Below, piece after piece: positions 43,557 to 52,199 of a stretch of DNA of 64,000 nt; positions within the stretch are counted from its first letter, which is position 1; each line of letters opens with the position of its first letter. The position numbers and the translations under genes are program-made. The stretch lies in the NCBI RefSeq assembly GCF_018687095.1, contig NZ_CP061286.1:1687221-1751220 (forward strand), given 5' to 3'. Source of the stretch: Polynucleobacter sp. MWH-UH25E. GTDB taxonomy: Bacteria; Pseudomonadota; Gammaproteobacteria; Burkholderiales; Burkholderiaceae. The notes under the pieces are model-generated. The model was not told the origin of the DNA. It saw nothing but the letters and a program-made list of their open reading frames with translations, and did no database searches.

Positions 43557-46016
43557 ATGAATTCTCGGGGCGAGATTGCCGGCATTTACAAACTCTTGCG
43601 ACCGCTTCGTTGGGTTGCTGGGGGCTCTGTATTAATCGTACTGGCAGTTGTTATTGCTTATCTGTACTCAGCCCAATCTAACCCCTCCGGCAAAAGAACA
43701 ATCAAAAGCCTAGGTGATTCTGTTGTTATCTCTTTTGATGAAACTGGCATCCCGCATATCCAAGCAAAAAGCCAATCTGATGCCCTATTTGCATTAGGCT
43801 ACCTTCATGCAACTGAGCGCTCTTGGCAGCTAGAAATGAATCGTCGCATCGCTAGCGGACGACTATCGGAAATCCTAGGTCAAGACACGGTGAGCATCGA
43901 CCGTTTCATTAGAACTTTAGGTGTAAAACGCGCAGCAGAAAAGCAGTTTGATAAATATCCCGTTGCCGCAAAAAGATTGCTTCAAGCTTATGCCGATGGT
44001 GTCAATGCTGGTAATGCGAACTTGGGATGGGCGCTTCCAGTGGAATATTTTTTAACTGGCTCTAAACCAGGACACTGGTCACCTACCGATAGTGTTGCCT
44101 GGATGTTGATGATGGCGTATGACTTAGGCGGTAACTGGCAGAAAGAATTGCAACGACTTGAGCTTTCGCAATACCTAAGCACAAAAGAAGTTTGGGAAGT
44201 AATCCAGCCCTATTCTCACAACGAACCAGTCAGCAATATGGACTTTGCCAAGATGTACCATGAGCTGAACGTATTTAATACAAATCCCAAGGGGGAAAAT
44301 CATAAATCCAAGAAACTACCCTCTACCGAACTAAGTACAAATGACTTACCTGGCGGCAAAGATGGAATTGGTTCAAATAATTGGGTTTTGAGCGGCAAGC
44401 TTACCGATACTGGTAAGCCATTATTGGCAAATGACCCACATCTTGGTTTGTCTGCACCTGCGGTTTGGTACTTTGCCCATTTAGATGCGCCAGGATTAAA
44501 TGTTATCGGCGGCACGCTTCCCGGTATTCCAGCGATAGTTTTAGGTAGAACTGAAAAATACGCATGGAGCTTTACGAACACCAATCCTGATGTTCAAGAT
44601 ACTTACCTAGAACAATTAGATCCAAATAATCCAGGAATGTATCGCGGCCCAAATGGGATGTTGCCATTTACAGTTCGCCAAGAAATTATTGATATCAAGG
44701 GATCAACTCCGCTAACATTTATTGTTAAAGAAACACGCCATGGTCCGGTGATTTCAGATTCTTATGCTCGTGTACAACGTGCGATTGATACCAAACGTTA
44801 TGCGCTTGCTCTACGTTGGACTGCTTTGGATACTGAAAACCAATCTGTCGCTGGCCTACTTGAGATGAATCGAGCCAAGGACCTTGATTCATTTAAGGCG
44901 GCATTGCATAAAAACTATGCGCCGATGCAAAACGTTGTCATGGCAGATACAGAAGGAAATATCTCCTATCAAGCTGCAGGTGTTGCGCCAAAACGGACGC
45001 TTCATCAGGGACTCTATGGTGTTGCCCCAGCCCCTGGCTGGGATAAGCAGTATGACTGGAATGGCTATCTACCCTTTGATCAATTACCAGCTAGCAATAA
45101 TCCGGAGCAAGGCTGGATTGCAACTGCAAACCAACAAATCATCGCCTCCAATAATCCCAATCCACTCACGGCTGATTGGGATGTACCAACCCGATATGAC
45201 CGTATTGTGCAAATGATTAAGGAGCGAAGCACTCACGATACGCAATATGTAAAGAAGATGCAGGGTGATACGCTCTCATTAGGCGCCACCCCGCTTCTCG
45301 ATTTATTCAAGTCTTCCCAACCAAAACATGCCCTGGGCGCAAAAGCACTTGAGCTCACTAAAAACTTTGATGGCAATATGAGCATTGATAGTCCGAGCGC
45401 ATTAATCTTTAATGCCTGGGCCGATCAACTTACTCGCAATGTGTTCTCCAGACTAAGCTATTTGTTTTTTGAAAACTATGGAGCACGGAACTATCGCTTT
45501 CCACTGATTTCGATCCTCCAGAATCCCAATAGCCCATGGTGCGACATACCAAGCACTCCTGCTGTTGAAACCTGTGCCGAGTCTTCCAATATCGCCTTTG
45601 ATCGCGCACTAGAGTACTTAAGCGATCAATATGGTAATGATCCAAAATCATGGTCATGGGGTAAGGCGCATCTTGCCATTTCAGAGCATCGCCCCTTAAG
45701 CAAGGTTCCCGTGCTTGGCAAGTTCTTTAATATCACCACACCATTTCCGGGTGATAGCTTTTCAGTCAATGTGGGTCGACTTGAGCTCAATAATTCCCAA
45801 AATCCATTTGAAACATTACAAGCCCCTAGTCTTCGCACGATTTATGACTTATCCGATCTTGAAAAATCCCTCTTTATTTATCAAGCGGGTCAATCAGGTT
45901 GGGTCCAGAGCCCTTGGTACCGAAATATGAGTTCGCTTTGGGCTAAAAATGAGTACCTCCCCTTACAAATGAAGCCTGAGAAGATGACCCACACCCTGGA
46001 ATTAAGCAATAAATAG
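43557..46016 (+). CDS. Penicillin acylase-family Ntn-hydrolase
   Basis: 819 residues. An N-terminal membrane anchor or signal (about 19-38) leads to the alpha part, a spacer, and the beta part starting at the nucleophile in GIGSNNWVLSG (Ser273), where autocleavage would occur. Beta motifs: LLANDPHLGLSAPAVWYFAHL, GGTLPGIPAIVLGRTEKYAWSFTNT, and ATANQQI near 525. Relatives cleave penicillin, cephalosporin precursors or N-acyl-homoserine lactones. No strong ribosome site is present; a TTGACC hexamer at 43531 is too close to the start to be a normal promoter. The substrate is unknown; a quorum-quenching role is only a possibility. Confidence 0.93.
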   Translation: MNSRGEIAGIYKLLRPLRWVAGGSVLIVLAVVIAYLYSAQSNPSGKRTIKSLGDSVVISFDETGIPHIQAKSQSDALFALGYLHATERSWQLEMNRRIASGRLSEILGQDTVSIDRFIRTLGVKRAAEKQFDKYPVAAKRLLQAYADGVNAGNANLGWALPVEYFLTGSKPGHWSPTDSVAWMLMMAYDLGGNWQKELQRLELSQYLSTKEVWEVIQPYSHNEPVSNMDFAKMYHELNVFNTNPKGENHKSKKLPSTELSTNDLPGGKDGIGSNNWVLSGKLTDTGKPLLANDPHLGLSAPAVWYFAHLDAPGLNVIGGTLPGIPAIVLGRTEKYAWSFTNTNPDVQDTYLEQLDPNNPGMYRGPNGMLPFTVRQEIIDIKGSTPLTFIVKETRHGPVISDSYARVQRAIDTKRYALALRWTALDTENQSVAGLLEMNRAKDLDSFKAALHKNYAPMQNVVMADTEGNISYQAAGVAPKRTLHQGLYGVAPAPGWDKQYDWNGYLPFDQLPASNNPEQGWIATANQQIIASNNPNPLTADWDVPTRYDRIVQMIKERSTHDTQYVKKMQGDTLSLGATPLLDLFKSSQPKHALGAKALELTKNFDGNMSIDSPSALIFNAWADQLTRNVFSRLSYLFFENYGARNYRFPLISILQNPNSPWCDIPSTPAVETCAESSNIAFDRALEYLSDQYGNDPKSWSWGKAHLAISEHRPLSKVPVLGKFFNITTPFPGDSFSVNVGRLELNNSQNPFETLQAPSLRTIYDLSDLEKSLFIYQAGQSGWVQSPWYRNMSSLWAKNEYLPLQMKPEKMTHTLELSNK

Positions 46017-46102
46017 GCCCCGATATGGCAAAGTTGCTGTAGCCGTATAAAATAATCTTCAAGCTTAATCCTTAGCTACATCATTCATTAATAAGGTACT
46101 TC

Positions 46103-46516
46103 ATGAAAAAGATTCTTCTTGCTACGCTGACTGCTTCAACGCTTTTTGTTGCCACACAAGGCGTTGCTAATGCGGCCTGGAAAGAACTCGGCTCCAATGC
46201 AGTCATGACTGTTTACGTCGATCTAGATACCGTTCAAACGCAAGGTGAGAAAGCCCAAATCTTTTCTATGCTCGACTTTAAGAAACCAGGAACCAATCCA
46301 AACAATAAAGAGCCTGTTAACTCCATCATTGGACTAAATGAATTTGACTGCCCATCAGTGAGCTACCGCCCAATAGCCTATAAAGAATTTTCAGGAAACA
46401 AAGGGGCAGGCAAGGTCGTTTCAGAAAACAATACTCCTGACAGCAAGTATGAGCCTGTAGTGAGCGAAAGCTGGACTGCTGGTGTTTTTAATACTGTCTG
46501 CAAAGTAGCGAAGTAA
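46103..46516 (+). CDS. Exported surface-adhesin protein E-like protein
   Basis: 137 residues with a clear signal peptide ending ANA. The mature part matches the small surface-adhesin protein E-like family: WKELGSNAVMTVYVDLDTVQTQGEKAQIFSMLDFKKP, a central NEFDCPSVSYRP and the terminal TVCKVAK. Two cysteines probably pair. Family members are widespread in Burkholderiales and mostly of unknown role despite their name. A lipoprotein gene follows 14 bases later, so the two may be cotranscribed. Confidence 0.85.
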   Translation: MKKILLATLTASTLFVATQGVANAAWKELGSNAVMTVYVDLDTVQTQGEKAQIFSMLDFKKPGTNPNNKEPVNSIIGLNEFDCPSVSYRPIAYKEFSGNKGAGKVVSENNTPDSKYEPVVSESWTAGVFNTVCKVAK

Positions 46517-46530
46517 GCTCGATTTAATCT

Positions 46531-46896
46531 ATGCGGGCGCTTTGGATTGCCTCGCTTTTAGTTTCTATAGCCAGCACAATTTATCTACAAGGTTGTGCCG
46601 CTCCTCTTGCGGCAATTGGTGCCAGCAGCACGGCTGCAGCTAGCTCGGCTGGCACCAGCGTTGCTGCTGTTGCAGTAGCTAACCCCGTTACCGCAACCAG
46701 TGTGGCATCAACCGTTACTACGGGTAAATCACCTTTAGAGCATGTAGCATCTGCGGCTACCAAAAAGGAATGCAGCTTTACCAATATCGTTGGCCCCAAA
46801 CCCATCTGCGAAGAAATACCCGTCCCTAGAGTTATCGATAAGAGCTCGCCACTCACTGGCCCAGCCGATCCACCCAAAGACCCTATCAAGAAATAA
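46531..46896 (+). CDS. Small Ala/Ser/Thr-rich lipoprotein
   Basis: 121 residues. Signal with lipobox LQGC (Cys22), then a low-complexity Ala/Ser/Val/Thr segment of about 40 residues, a short region with two cysteines (KECSFTN and PICEEIP), and a Pro/Lys-rich end. Not assigned to a family. It follows the surface-adhesin E-like gene closely. Confidence 0.72.
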   Translation: MRALWIASLLVSIASTIYLQGCAAPLAAIGASSTAAASSAGTSVAAVAVANPVTATSVASTVTTGKSPLEHVASAATKKECSFTNIVGPKPICEEIPVPRVIDKSSPLTGPADPPKDPIKK

Positions 46897-46971
46897 TTAC
46901 TTTGAATTTAGTCATTACCGACTAGTAAAGGCTAAAATCAGGGTTTACCAGCACTATTTACGCTTCTGAAG

Positions 46972-47826
46972 ATGACAACTGAAAACTATTACCTCATGCT
47001 GACCTGCCCAAACAAACCTGGAATTGTGGCTGCTGTATCCACTTATATTTTTCAAGCTGGTGGGGATATTGAGGAGGCACAACAGTTTGATGACAAGGCT
47101 TCAAAACGCTTTTTCATGCGCGTTAGCTTTAGCTGCCCTACCGATGGCAACACTTTGCGATCTGGTTTTACTGAAATCGCAAAACGTTTTGAGCTCACTT
47201 GGAATTTGCGCGCAGTAAAAGATCTCAAACGCGTACTCATCATGGCTTCTAAATTAGATCACTGCTTGGTCGATCTTCTCTATCGCTGGCGTATTGGTGA
47301 ACTACCGATGATTATCTGTGGAATTGTTTCTAATCATCCACGTGATGTTTATGCCAGCATTGATTTTGCTGATATCCCCTTCTATCACTTACCAGTGACC
47401 CCGGAGACCAAGCCTGCACAAGAATCAAAACTCTTGGACATCATTGCCGAATCTAAGGTTGATATGGTGATTTTGGCGCGCTATATGCAAATTCTCTCTG
47501 ATGATTTATCTACCAAATTATCGGGACGTTGCATTAACGTACACCACTCATTCCTGCCTAGCTTTAAGGGGGCTAAGCCATACCATCAAGCGCACGCTCG
47601 CGGCATTAAATTGATTGGTGCAACTGCGCACTTTGTTACAAGCGATTTAGATGAAGGCCCAATCATTGAACAAGACGTCACTCGTGTTACACACGGCGAT
47701 ACCCCAGAAGATCTCGTACGCAAAGGTCGCGACCTAGAGCGTACTGTTCTCTCACGCGCTCTGCGCTATTACTTGCACGACCGCGTATTAATTAACGGCG
47801 CAACCTCAGTCGTGTTTTCTGACTAA
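46972..47826 (+). CDS. purU: Formyltetrahydrofolate deformylase
   Basis: 284 residues. An N-terminal ACT domain (LMLTCPNKPGIVAAVSTYIFQAGGDIEEAQQFDD) is joined to a formyltransferase-like catalytic domain with RVLIMASKLDHCLVDLL, LARYMQILS, NVHHSFLPSFKGAKPYHQAHARGIKLIGATAHFVT and DEGPIIEQDV. It hydrolyses 10-formyl-THF to formate and THF. The formate made could feed the formate dehydrogenase encoded elsewhere in the window. Monocistronic, followed by tandem repeats and a T run. Confidence 0.96.
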   Translation: MTTENYYLMLTCPNKPGIVAAVSTYIFQAGGDIEEAQQFDDKASKRFFMRVSFSCPTDGNTLRSGFTEIAKRFELTWNLRAVKDLKRVLIMASKLDHCLVDLLYRWRIGELPMIICGIVSNHPRDVYASIDFADIPFYHLPVTPETKPAQESKLLDIIAESKVDMVILARYMQILSDDLSTKLSGRCINVHHSFLPSFKGAKPYHQAHARGIKLIGATAHFVTSDLDEGPIIEQDVTRVTHGDTPEDLVRKGRDLERTVLSRALRYYLHDRVLINGATSVVFSD

Positions 47827-47865
47827 TTAACTCTGATTAATTGGCTCTGACTAATTAGTTTTTTG
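47818..47865 (+). terminator. Three 14-base tandem repeats forming an AT-rich terminator after purU
   Basis: Units TCTGACTAATTAAC, TCTGATTAATTGGC and TCTGACTAATTAGT follow head to tail from 47818 to 47859. The outer ACTAATTA and TAATTAGT can pair as an 8-bp stem just before TTTTTT. It partly overlaps the purU stop codon. Confidence 0.55.
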
Positions 47866-47871
47866 CTTTCA

Positions 47872-48654
47872 TTAAGGCCTTACCCCTGGAGACTCCAGGG
47901 GAAGTCCTCGAGCACGGGCAGCAAGAAATAATTCAAGTTGCGCCATTTCAGGGGAGCCGTAATCAAATTGCTGAGCTCTAACGCCACTCATGCAGTTACG
48001 CAAACGACGCTGTAAAGAACCCAAAGTTTGCCACTCCAAGCGGTAGATTGGATAGGCATTGGGATGCCCTTGTGGAATGACTGCACCGCCCAATTTAAGT
48101 CCTGCTCGCTCTTCATGACACTGTGCGCAAGATAAATTGAGCTGCCCCATTCGTTCGTAAAAATTTTTGCGACCTTTTTGCATGGCGCTTTTATTTTCAG
48201 GGGTCTCGCGAACGGCAATAGGCAAACCTTTTGATTGATAGGCAACAAACGCGGTCAGAGCAAGAAGATCTTTACTCTCGTAAGCAAGAGCTGTTGAGGC
48301 TTGAGCCTGAGTTCTACATTGATTGATTTGTCCCTCAAGGGTTAGCAATTTCCCTTTAATGATTTTGGGGAATACAACGGCCACTCCACGCATCGACTTT
48401 TTCGCCTCGCCATGACAGCTGGCACATGATTTTCCATTTTGTTCAGAGGGCTTATTCCACAGGGTCTCACCATCACCCACCCAAAACATCGCTGGATTTA
48501 AGCTTGCATCGTCTTGCATAGCTTTGTTCTCAGCCGACATGAGTTCATAACTTGACTGAGGTTTTAATTTACTGAGATCCGTTGCACCACTGACAGTAGA
48601 AGCAAATAAATATAAAAGGCCCAATACAAAAGCCCAAGCTTTTGAAGTGCTCAT
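47872..48654 (-). CDS. soxA: SoxA, diheme cytochrome c of the thiosulfate-oxidising SoxXA complex
   Basis: 260 residues with a Sec signal peptide. Two c-type haem sites are present, CASCH (77-81) and CAQCH (176-180), plus Cys221 in LRNCMSG, the expected cysteine-persulfide haem ligand. SoxXA joins thiosulfate to the SoxY cysteine in the periplasm. It overlaps soxZ by 4 bases and is last in the soxXYZA order. soxB, which commonly follows, is absent; the next gene is the convergent purU. An 8-bp hairpin covers its last codons. Confidence 0.95.
   Translation of the reverse strand: MSTSKAWAFVLGLLYLFASTVSGATDLSKLKPQSSYELMSAENKAMQDDASLNPAMFWVGDGETLWNKPSEQNGKSCASCHGEAKKSMRGVAVVFPKIIKGKLLTLEGQINQCRTQAQASTALAYESKDLLALTAFVAYQSKGLPIAVRETPENKSAMQKGRKNFYERMGQLNLSCAQCHEERAGLKLGGAVIPQGHPNAYPIYRLEWQTLGSLQRRLRNCMSGVRAQQFDYGSPEMAQLELFLAARARGLPLESPGVRP
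47883..47901 (-). other. Strong hairpin at the 3' end of soxA
   Basis: CCCCTGGA and TCCAGGGG form a perfect 8-bp GC-rich stem with a 3-base loop inside the last codons of soxA. No T run follows on the minus strand, so it is more likely an mRNA end-stabilising structure or a factor-dependent terminator. Confidence 0.5.
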
Positions 48655-48980
48655 GAAACCGTTATGTGGGCTTGGTTAATTGCTTCATAGCCATCATCGC
48701 CAACCCATCTAAATTCCAGGTTACCGGTTTCTGTAGCAATGGTAGTGAAAATAATTAATGGGTTGGCGCCAGTACCTGGATAAAAATCAGCCCTAAAGAC
48801 TTCTACATTGTTATAGGTGCAGGTGAATTCACGAATAATATCGCGAGGAATCAATTTACCGCCTTCGGTATACCGAAAACCTGACTCCATATCATGCTGC
48901 GCAATTGCGCGAATCTCAATAATCGAACCCTGCTTTGCTGTGCTTGGCATGGTGATTGAGGTACGTGATGTTTTACTCAT
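48651..48980 (-). CDS. soxZ: SoxZ, sulfur carrier complex subunit
   Basis: 109 residues from the ATG at 48980, which has GAGGAC 6 bases upstream. The frame is open back to a TTG at 48998, but that would overlap soxY and lacks a ribosome site. Motifs: RTSITMPSTAKQGSIIEIRAIAQHDMESGFR, IPRDIIREFTCTYNNVEVFRADFYPG and the immunoglobulin-like ending. SoxZ pairs with SoxY and holds it while sulfur intermediates are processed. It has no signal peptide; it is exported with SoxY. Confidence 0.94.
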   Translation of the reverse strand: MSKTSRTSITMPSTAKQGSIIEIRAIAQHDMESGFRYTEGGKLIPRDIIREFTCTYNNVEVFRADFYPGTGANPLIIFTTIATETGNLEFRWVGDDGYEAINQAHITVS

Positions 48981-48990
48981 TATCGTGTCC

Positions 48991-49461
48991 TCACACAAGC
49001 TCTGTACAGGCTGAGAGTGTTACCAAAGTTTCGGCAGAACCTTGATAGAAAGTGCCATCACTCATTTGCGCAATTGCCCATACTGTTTGACTGTCTGCCA
49101 AACGTACACGAGTCGTAATATTGGCGGTTCCAGATCGTGGTGTTAAGTGCACTGTGAATATATTTGGCAAAGGGTTGCCCTCTGCAATGACGTGAACGGA
49201 TTTAACATAATTATTCGCAGTCATTGGGCTATCCACACTCAGCTTGAGTACCACTAAGTTTCCGTTTTCTACAAGCGGTGGAATAACCAGCTTCACCTTG
49301 CCGTCAATAATAGGCTTACCACCCGTGATTTCTTGTATAGCTTTTGTTGCATCTTCTTTTTTGGCCAATACAGTTAAGGGGCTAAACCAAGCACCCAAAG
49401 CCAAAATACTGAGACTTTGAATTCTTTTTAACCAATGGCGGCGACTTGATTGCATCTTCAT
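48991..49461 (-). CDS. soxY: SoxY, sulfur carrier protein with atypical C-terminus
   Basis: 156 residues. An N-terminal twin-arginine-like signal (SSRRHWLKR) with a hydrophobic core, then the SoxY fold (VKLVIPPLVENGNLVVLKLSVDSPM, VHVIAEGNPLPNIFTVHLTP). In known SoxY the chain ends in GGCGG, whose Cys carries sulfur intermediates. Here the end reads TLSACTELV: a Cys (152) is kept, but the glycines are lost and four residues follow it. The sequence around the stop is unambiguous and the frame is intact. It may be an altered carrier or have lost standard function. Confidence 0.9.
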   Translation of the reverse strand: MKMQSSRRHWLKRIQSLSILALGAWFSPLTVLAKKEDATKAIQEITGGKPIIDGKVKLVIPPLVENGNLVVLKLSVDSPMTANNYVKSVHVIAEGNPLPNIFTVHLTPRSGTANITTRVRLADSQTVWAIAQMSDGTFYQGSAETLVTLSACTELV

Positions 49462-49489
49462 AACTCAATAAGTGTATTTTGTTTATTGT

Positions 49490-49954
49490 TTAGTTGCTTG
49501 TTATTTTTGGCTTTTGATTCCCGTTCTGCAGGGTTAGCAAAAACGCAACAACATCCTCGATTTCTTGCGCAGTCAAAATCGTTTGGCCTGCAAACTTACT
49601 TGCCACACGATTTAAATGATCTGTACGGTAATAAGAAGGCATGATGGTATTGGGATTGAAATAACTTGCATAAACGATTCTGGCACGCAGCTGAGGCGCG
49701 GTCAAAGAGGCAACGCTACTAGCTAGATCCGGAGCCAAATTACCCTGAAAGCGTTCTTCTGGAAATGGTCCGCTATGACAAAGAATACACAGGCCTGTTT
49801 GACGACTCAAAACAATCGCACGACCATGTTGTGGATCTCCTGGGATTACGGTAAGGGGCTTTTCAATTTGACCCGCCACCATTTCTTGGGCAAATGCTCC
49901 AGAAAAACTAAGGGCGCCTAGCAATATGATCGCTAGAACGCCCTTCTTGCTCAT
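49490..49954 (-). CDS. soxX: SoxX, monoheme cytochrome c
   Basis: 154 residues with a signal peptide cleaved near AFAQ. A single haem site, CILCH (56-60), and a distal ligand methionine in NTIMPSYY (about Met105). Remaining motifs: NLAPDLASSVASLTAPQLRARIVYASYFNP and LTAQEIEDVVAFLLTLQ. Partner of SoxA. It starts 18 bases after the molybdenum hydroxylase gene, so the sox genes may share that transcript. Confidence 0.94.
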   Translation of the reverse strand: MSKKGVLAIILLGALSFSGAFAQEMVAGQIEKPLTVIPGDPQHGRAIVLSRQTGLCILCHSGPFPEERFQGNLAPDLASSVASLTAPQLRARIVYASYFNPNTIMPSYYRTDHLNRVASKFAGQTILTAQEIEDVVAFLLTLQNGNQKPKITSN

Positions 49955-49972
49955 CTACTGCACTTCTCTGAA

Positions 49973-52189
49973 TTAAACGAGCTTGATGCCGCTATTTTTC
50001 AGAGGGACTGTGCGGTAACGCTTGCCAGTAGCGCGATAGATTGCATTGAGCACCGCAGGTGCTGCAACTGCAATTGTTGGCTCACCAACGCCACCCCAGT
50101 CCTTACCACCACCTTGGATGATGATAGTTTCTACTTTTGGCATTTGCGCAAGTCGAATCGAATTAAAGGTATCGAAGTTCTTCTGTACGACCGCGCCCTT
50201 CTCAAGCGTAATCTCCTCCTCAAAGAGTGCGGATAGGCCGTACACGAAAGAGCCTGATACCTGACGATTAACTTGCGCTGGGTTAACTACATAACCAGGA
50301 TCAGTTGCAGCAACAATGCGATGAATCTTCACCTCGTTACCATTTGTCACCGAAAGCTCACAAGCTGCTGCAACGTAGCTACCAAATGAGCGCATCTGCG
50401 CAACACCGCGATAAAAACCGGGCGCTGCAGGCTTAGTCCAGCCAATACCATCAGCAACTGCATTTAATACCGCTACCGCTCTTGGGAACTCTTGCATATG
50501 CTTGCGACGGAACTCCACCGCATCCATACCAGTTGCTTCTGCCAATTCATCCATGAATGTCTCAATGAAAATGGCATTTTGGTTAACGTTAACACCGCGC
50601 CAGAATCCTGGTGGCACATGGGTGTTACGCATGGCATGATCAATCGTCAAGTTAGGGAAGCTGTAGGTAATGCCATGCTCACCGCTTGGCTCAAGACCTT
50701 GGAATGTCAATGGATCTTTACCTTTATTTGCTGCTACAACTGCTGGGCGCACGGCAGCCAAAATAGATTGGCCTGATAAGCGCATATTCAAACCAGTGAC
50801 ATTTTTCTTATCATCGATTGCTGCAGTCATTTTGCACATCATCACCGGATGGTAACGACCTTGCGTCATATCCTCTTCACGGGTCCAGATCAACTTAATC
50901 GGTGTACCAGGCATTTGCTTGGCAATATTCACCGCCTGGGTGGTGTAATCCTGGAAGGCGCCACGACGACCAAAGCCGCCGCCAAGGTTTACTTTATAGA
51001 CATTGCACTTCTCGGCAGGCAAACCAGAAGCAGCAATCACCGCCGCTAAAGATGCCTCACCGTCTTGGGTAGGAACCCATGCTTCGCAAGAATCTGGAGT
51101 CCATTTTGCTGTAGCTGTTTGTGGCTCAAGCGTTGCATGATTTAAGAATGGGTAGAAGTAAGTAGCCTCTACCTTCTTGGATGCGCTTGAGAGAGCAGAC
51201 TTAACATCGCCATTAGTGTTGTGAACAAATGCATCATCTGCATTCAGGCCATCCTCAAGCATCTTCTTAATTGAAGCGCTTGAAACATCACCATTCGCAC
51301 CGTTATCCCAAACGATGTTAACTTGGTCCAAAGCAGTCTTAGCTTGCCAGAAAGTATCAGCAACCACAGCAACTGCTGAATCGCCAACTTGAACAACTTT
51401 CTTAACACCCTTCATGCTCTGAGCTTTAGCGGCGTCATAACTCTTTACTTTACCGCCGAATACTGGACACTCCTTAATATTGGCAACGAGCATGCCAGGC
51501 ATTTTGAGGTCAATGGCATAAATCTGACGGCCTGTCACCTTATCAGATACGCCATCAATACGATCTACTGGCTTACCAATCAGCTTCCACCCTTTTGGAT
51601 CCTTCAGTGGAACTTCCGTTGGTACTGGCAACTGAGATGCCGCTACAGAAACTTTTCCAAACGTTGTTTTGCGTCCTGATGGAGTGTGGGTGATCACGCT
51701 ATTAGCGGCAACGCACTCTGAAGCGGGCACATTCCATTGATTTGCTGCCGCCTGAATCAACATCATGCGGGCAGCTGCACCGCCCTTACGAACATATTGC
51801 TCTGAAGTACGAATACCACGGCTACCGCCGGTTGAGTAGCTACCCCATACCGCTTTACGCTTTAAGCTTTCTGCCGGGCTTGGATATTCATAATTGACTT
51901 TTTTCCAGTCGCACTCTAACTCTTCGGCAACCATCTGTGCCAAGCCAGTAATCGTGCCTTGACCCATTTCTGAGCGAACGATACGAACAACAACATCATC
52001 ATTTGGCTTCACGACTACCCATACACCAATCTCTGGAGTAGCTAAAGGTGCCATAGAGGTAGTACCTGTGCCCATTGCAGCATTGGCACTGGACATAAAG
52101 CTCAAATCAAAACCGATTGCTAAGCCTGTAGCAATGGCGCTAGAACCAACTACAAACTGGCGGCGGGAAGTATTAATTGCATTTGTCAT
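49973..52189 (-). CDS. Tat-exported molybdenum hydroxylase large subunit (isoquinoline 1-oxidoreductase/aldehyde dehydrogenase-like)
   Basis: 738 residues from the ATG at 52189, chosen because AGGAGG sits 3 bases upstream; a longer open frame to 52291 overlaps the preceding gene. A Tat signal (TSRRQFVVGSS) precedes the xanthine-dehydrogenase family molybdopterin cytosine dinucleotide domain: RSEMGQGTITGLAQMVAEEL, GGGFGRRGAFQDY, PPGFWRGVN, and the catalytic Glu in GGVGEPTIAVAAPAV near the C-terminus. Two-subunit enzymes of this kind (IorAB type) use a periplasmic or membrane acceptor in place of FAD/NAD. The substrate is unknown; aldehydes or N-heterocycles are known for relatives. It lies between its small subunit and soxX. 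Confidence 0.9.
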   Translation of the reverse strand: MTNAINTSRRQFVVGSSAIATGLAIGFDLSFMSSANAAMGTGTTSMAPLATPEIGVWVVVKPNDDVVVRIVRSEMGQGTITGLAQMVAEELECDWKKVNYEYPSPAESLKRKAVWGSYSTGGSRGIRTSEQYVRKGGAAARMMLIQAAANQWNVPASECVAANSVITHTPSGRKTTFGKVSVAASQLPVPTEVPLKDPKGWKLIGKPVDRIDGVSDKVTGRQIYAIDLKMPGMLVANIKECPVFGGKVKSYDAAKAQSMKGVKKVVQVGDSAVAVVADTFWQAKTALDQVNIVWDNGANGDVSSASIKKMLEDGLNADDAFVHNTNGDVKSALSSASKKVEATYFYPFLNHATLEPQTATAKWTPDSCEAWVPTQDGEASLAAVIAASGLPAEKCNVYKVNLGGGFGRRGAFQDYTTQAVNIAKQMPGTPIKLIWTREEDMTQGRYHPVMMCKMTAAIDDKKNVTGLNMRLSGQSILAAVRPAVVAANKGKDPLTFQGLEPSGEHGITYSFPNLTIDHAMRNTHVPPGFWRGVNVNQNAIFIETFMDELAEATGMDAVEFRRKHMQEFPRAVAVLNAVADGIGWTKPAAPGFYRGVAQMRSFGSYVAAACELSVTNGNEVKIHRIVAATDPGYVVNPAQVNRQVSGSFVYGLSALFEEEITLEKGAVVQKNFDTFNSIRLAQMPKVETIIIQGGGKDWGGVGEPTIAVAAPAVLNAIYRATGKRYRTVPLKNSGIKLV

Positions 52190-52192
52190 GAT

Positions 52193-52198
52193 TACCTC
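52193..52198 (-). promoter_or_regulatory. Perfect ribosome binding site deciding the start of the large subunit
   Basis: AGGAGG directly follows the TAA of the small subunit and lies 3 bases from the ATG at 52189. It supports the Tat-signal start over the longer upstream frame. Confidence 0.85.
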
Positions 52199-52199
52199 C

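Noticed and set aside
43531..43557. TTGACC as -35 box of the penicillin-acylase-like gene
   Set aside because: At normal spacing the -10 box would fall on the start codon; not convincing as a promoter.
48981..48998. TTG start for soxZ overlapping soxY
   Set aside because: The ATG at 48980 has GAGGAC at proper distance and matches the SoxZ N-terminus.
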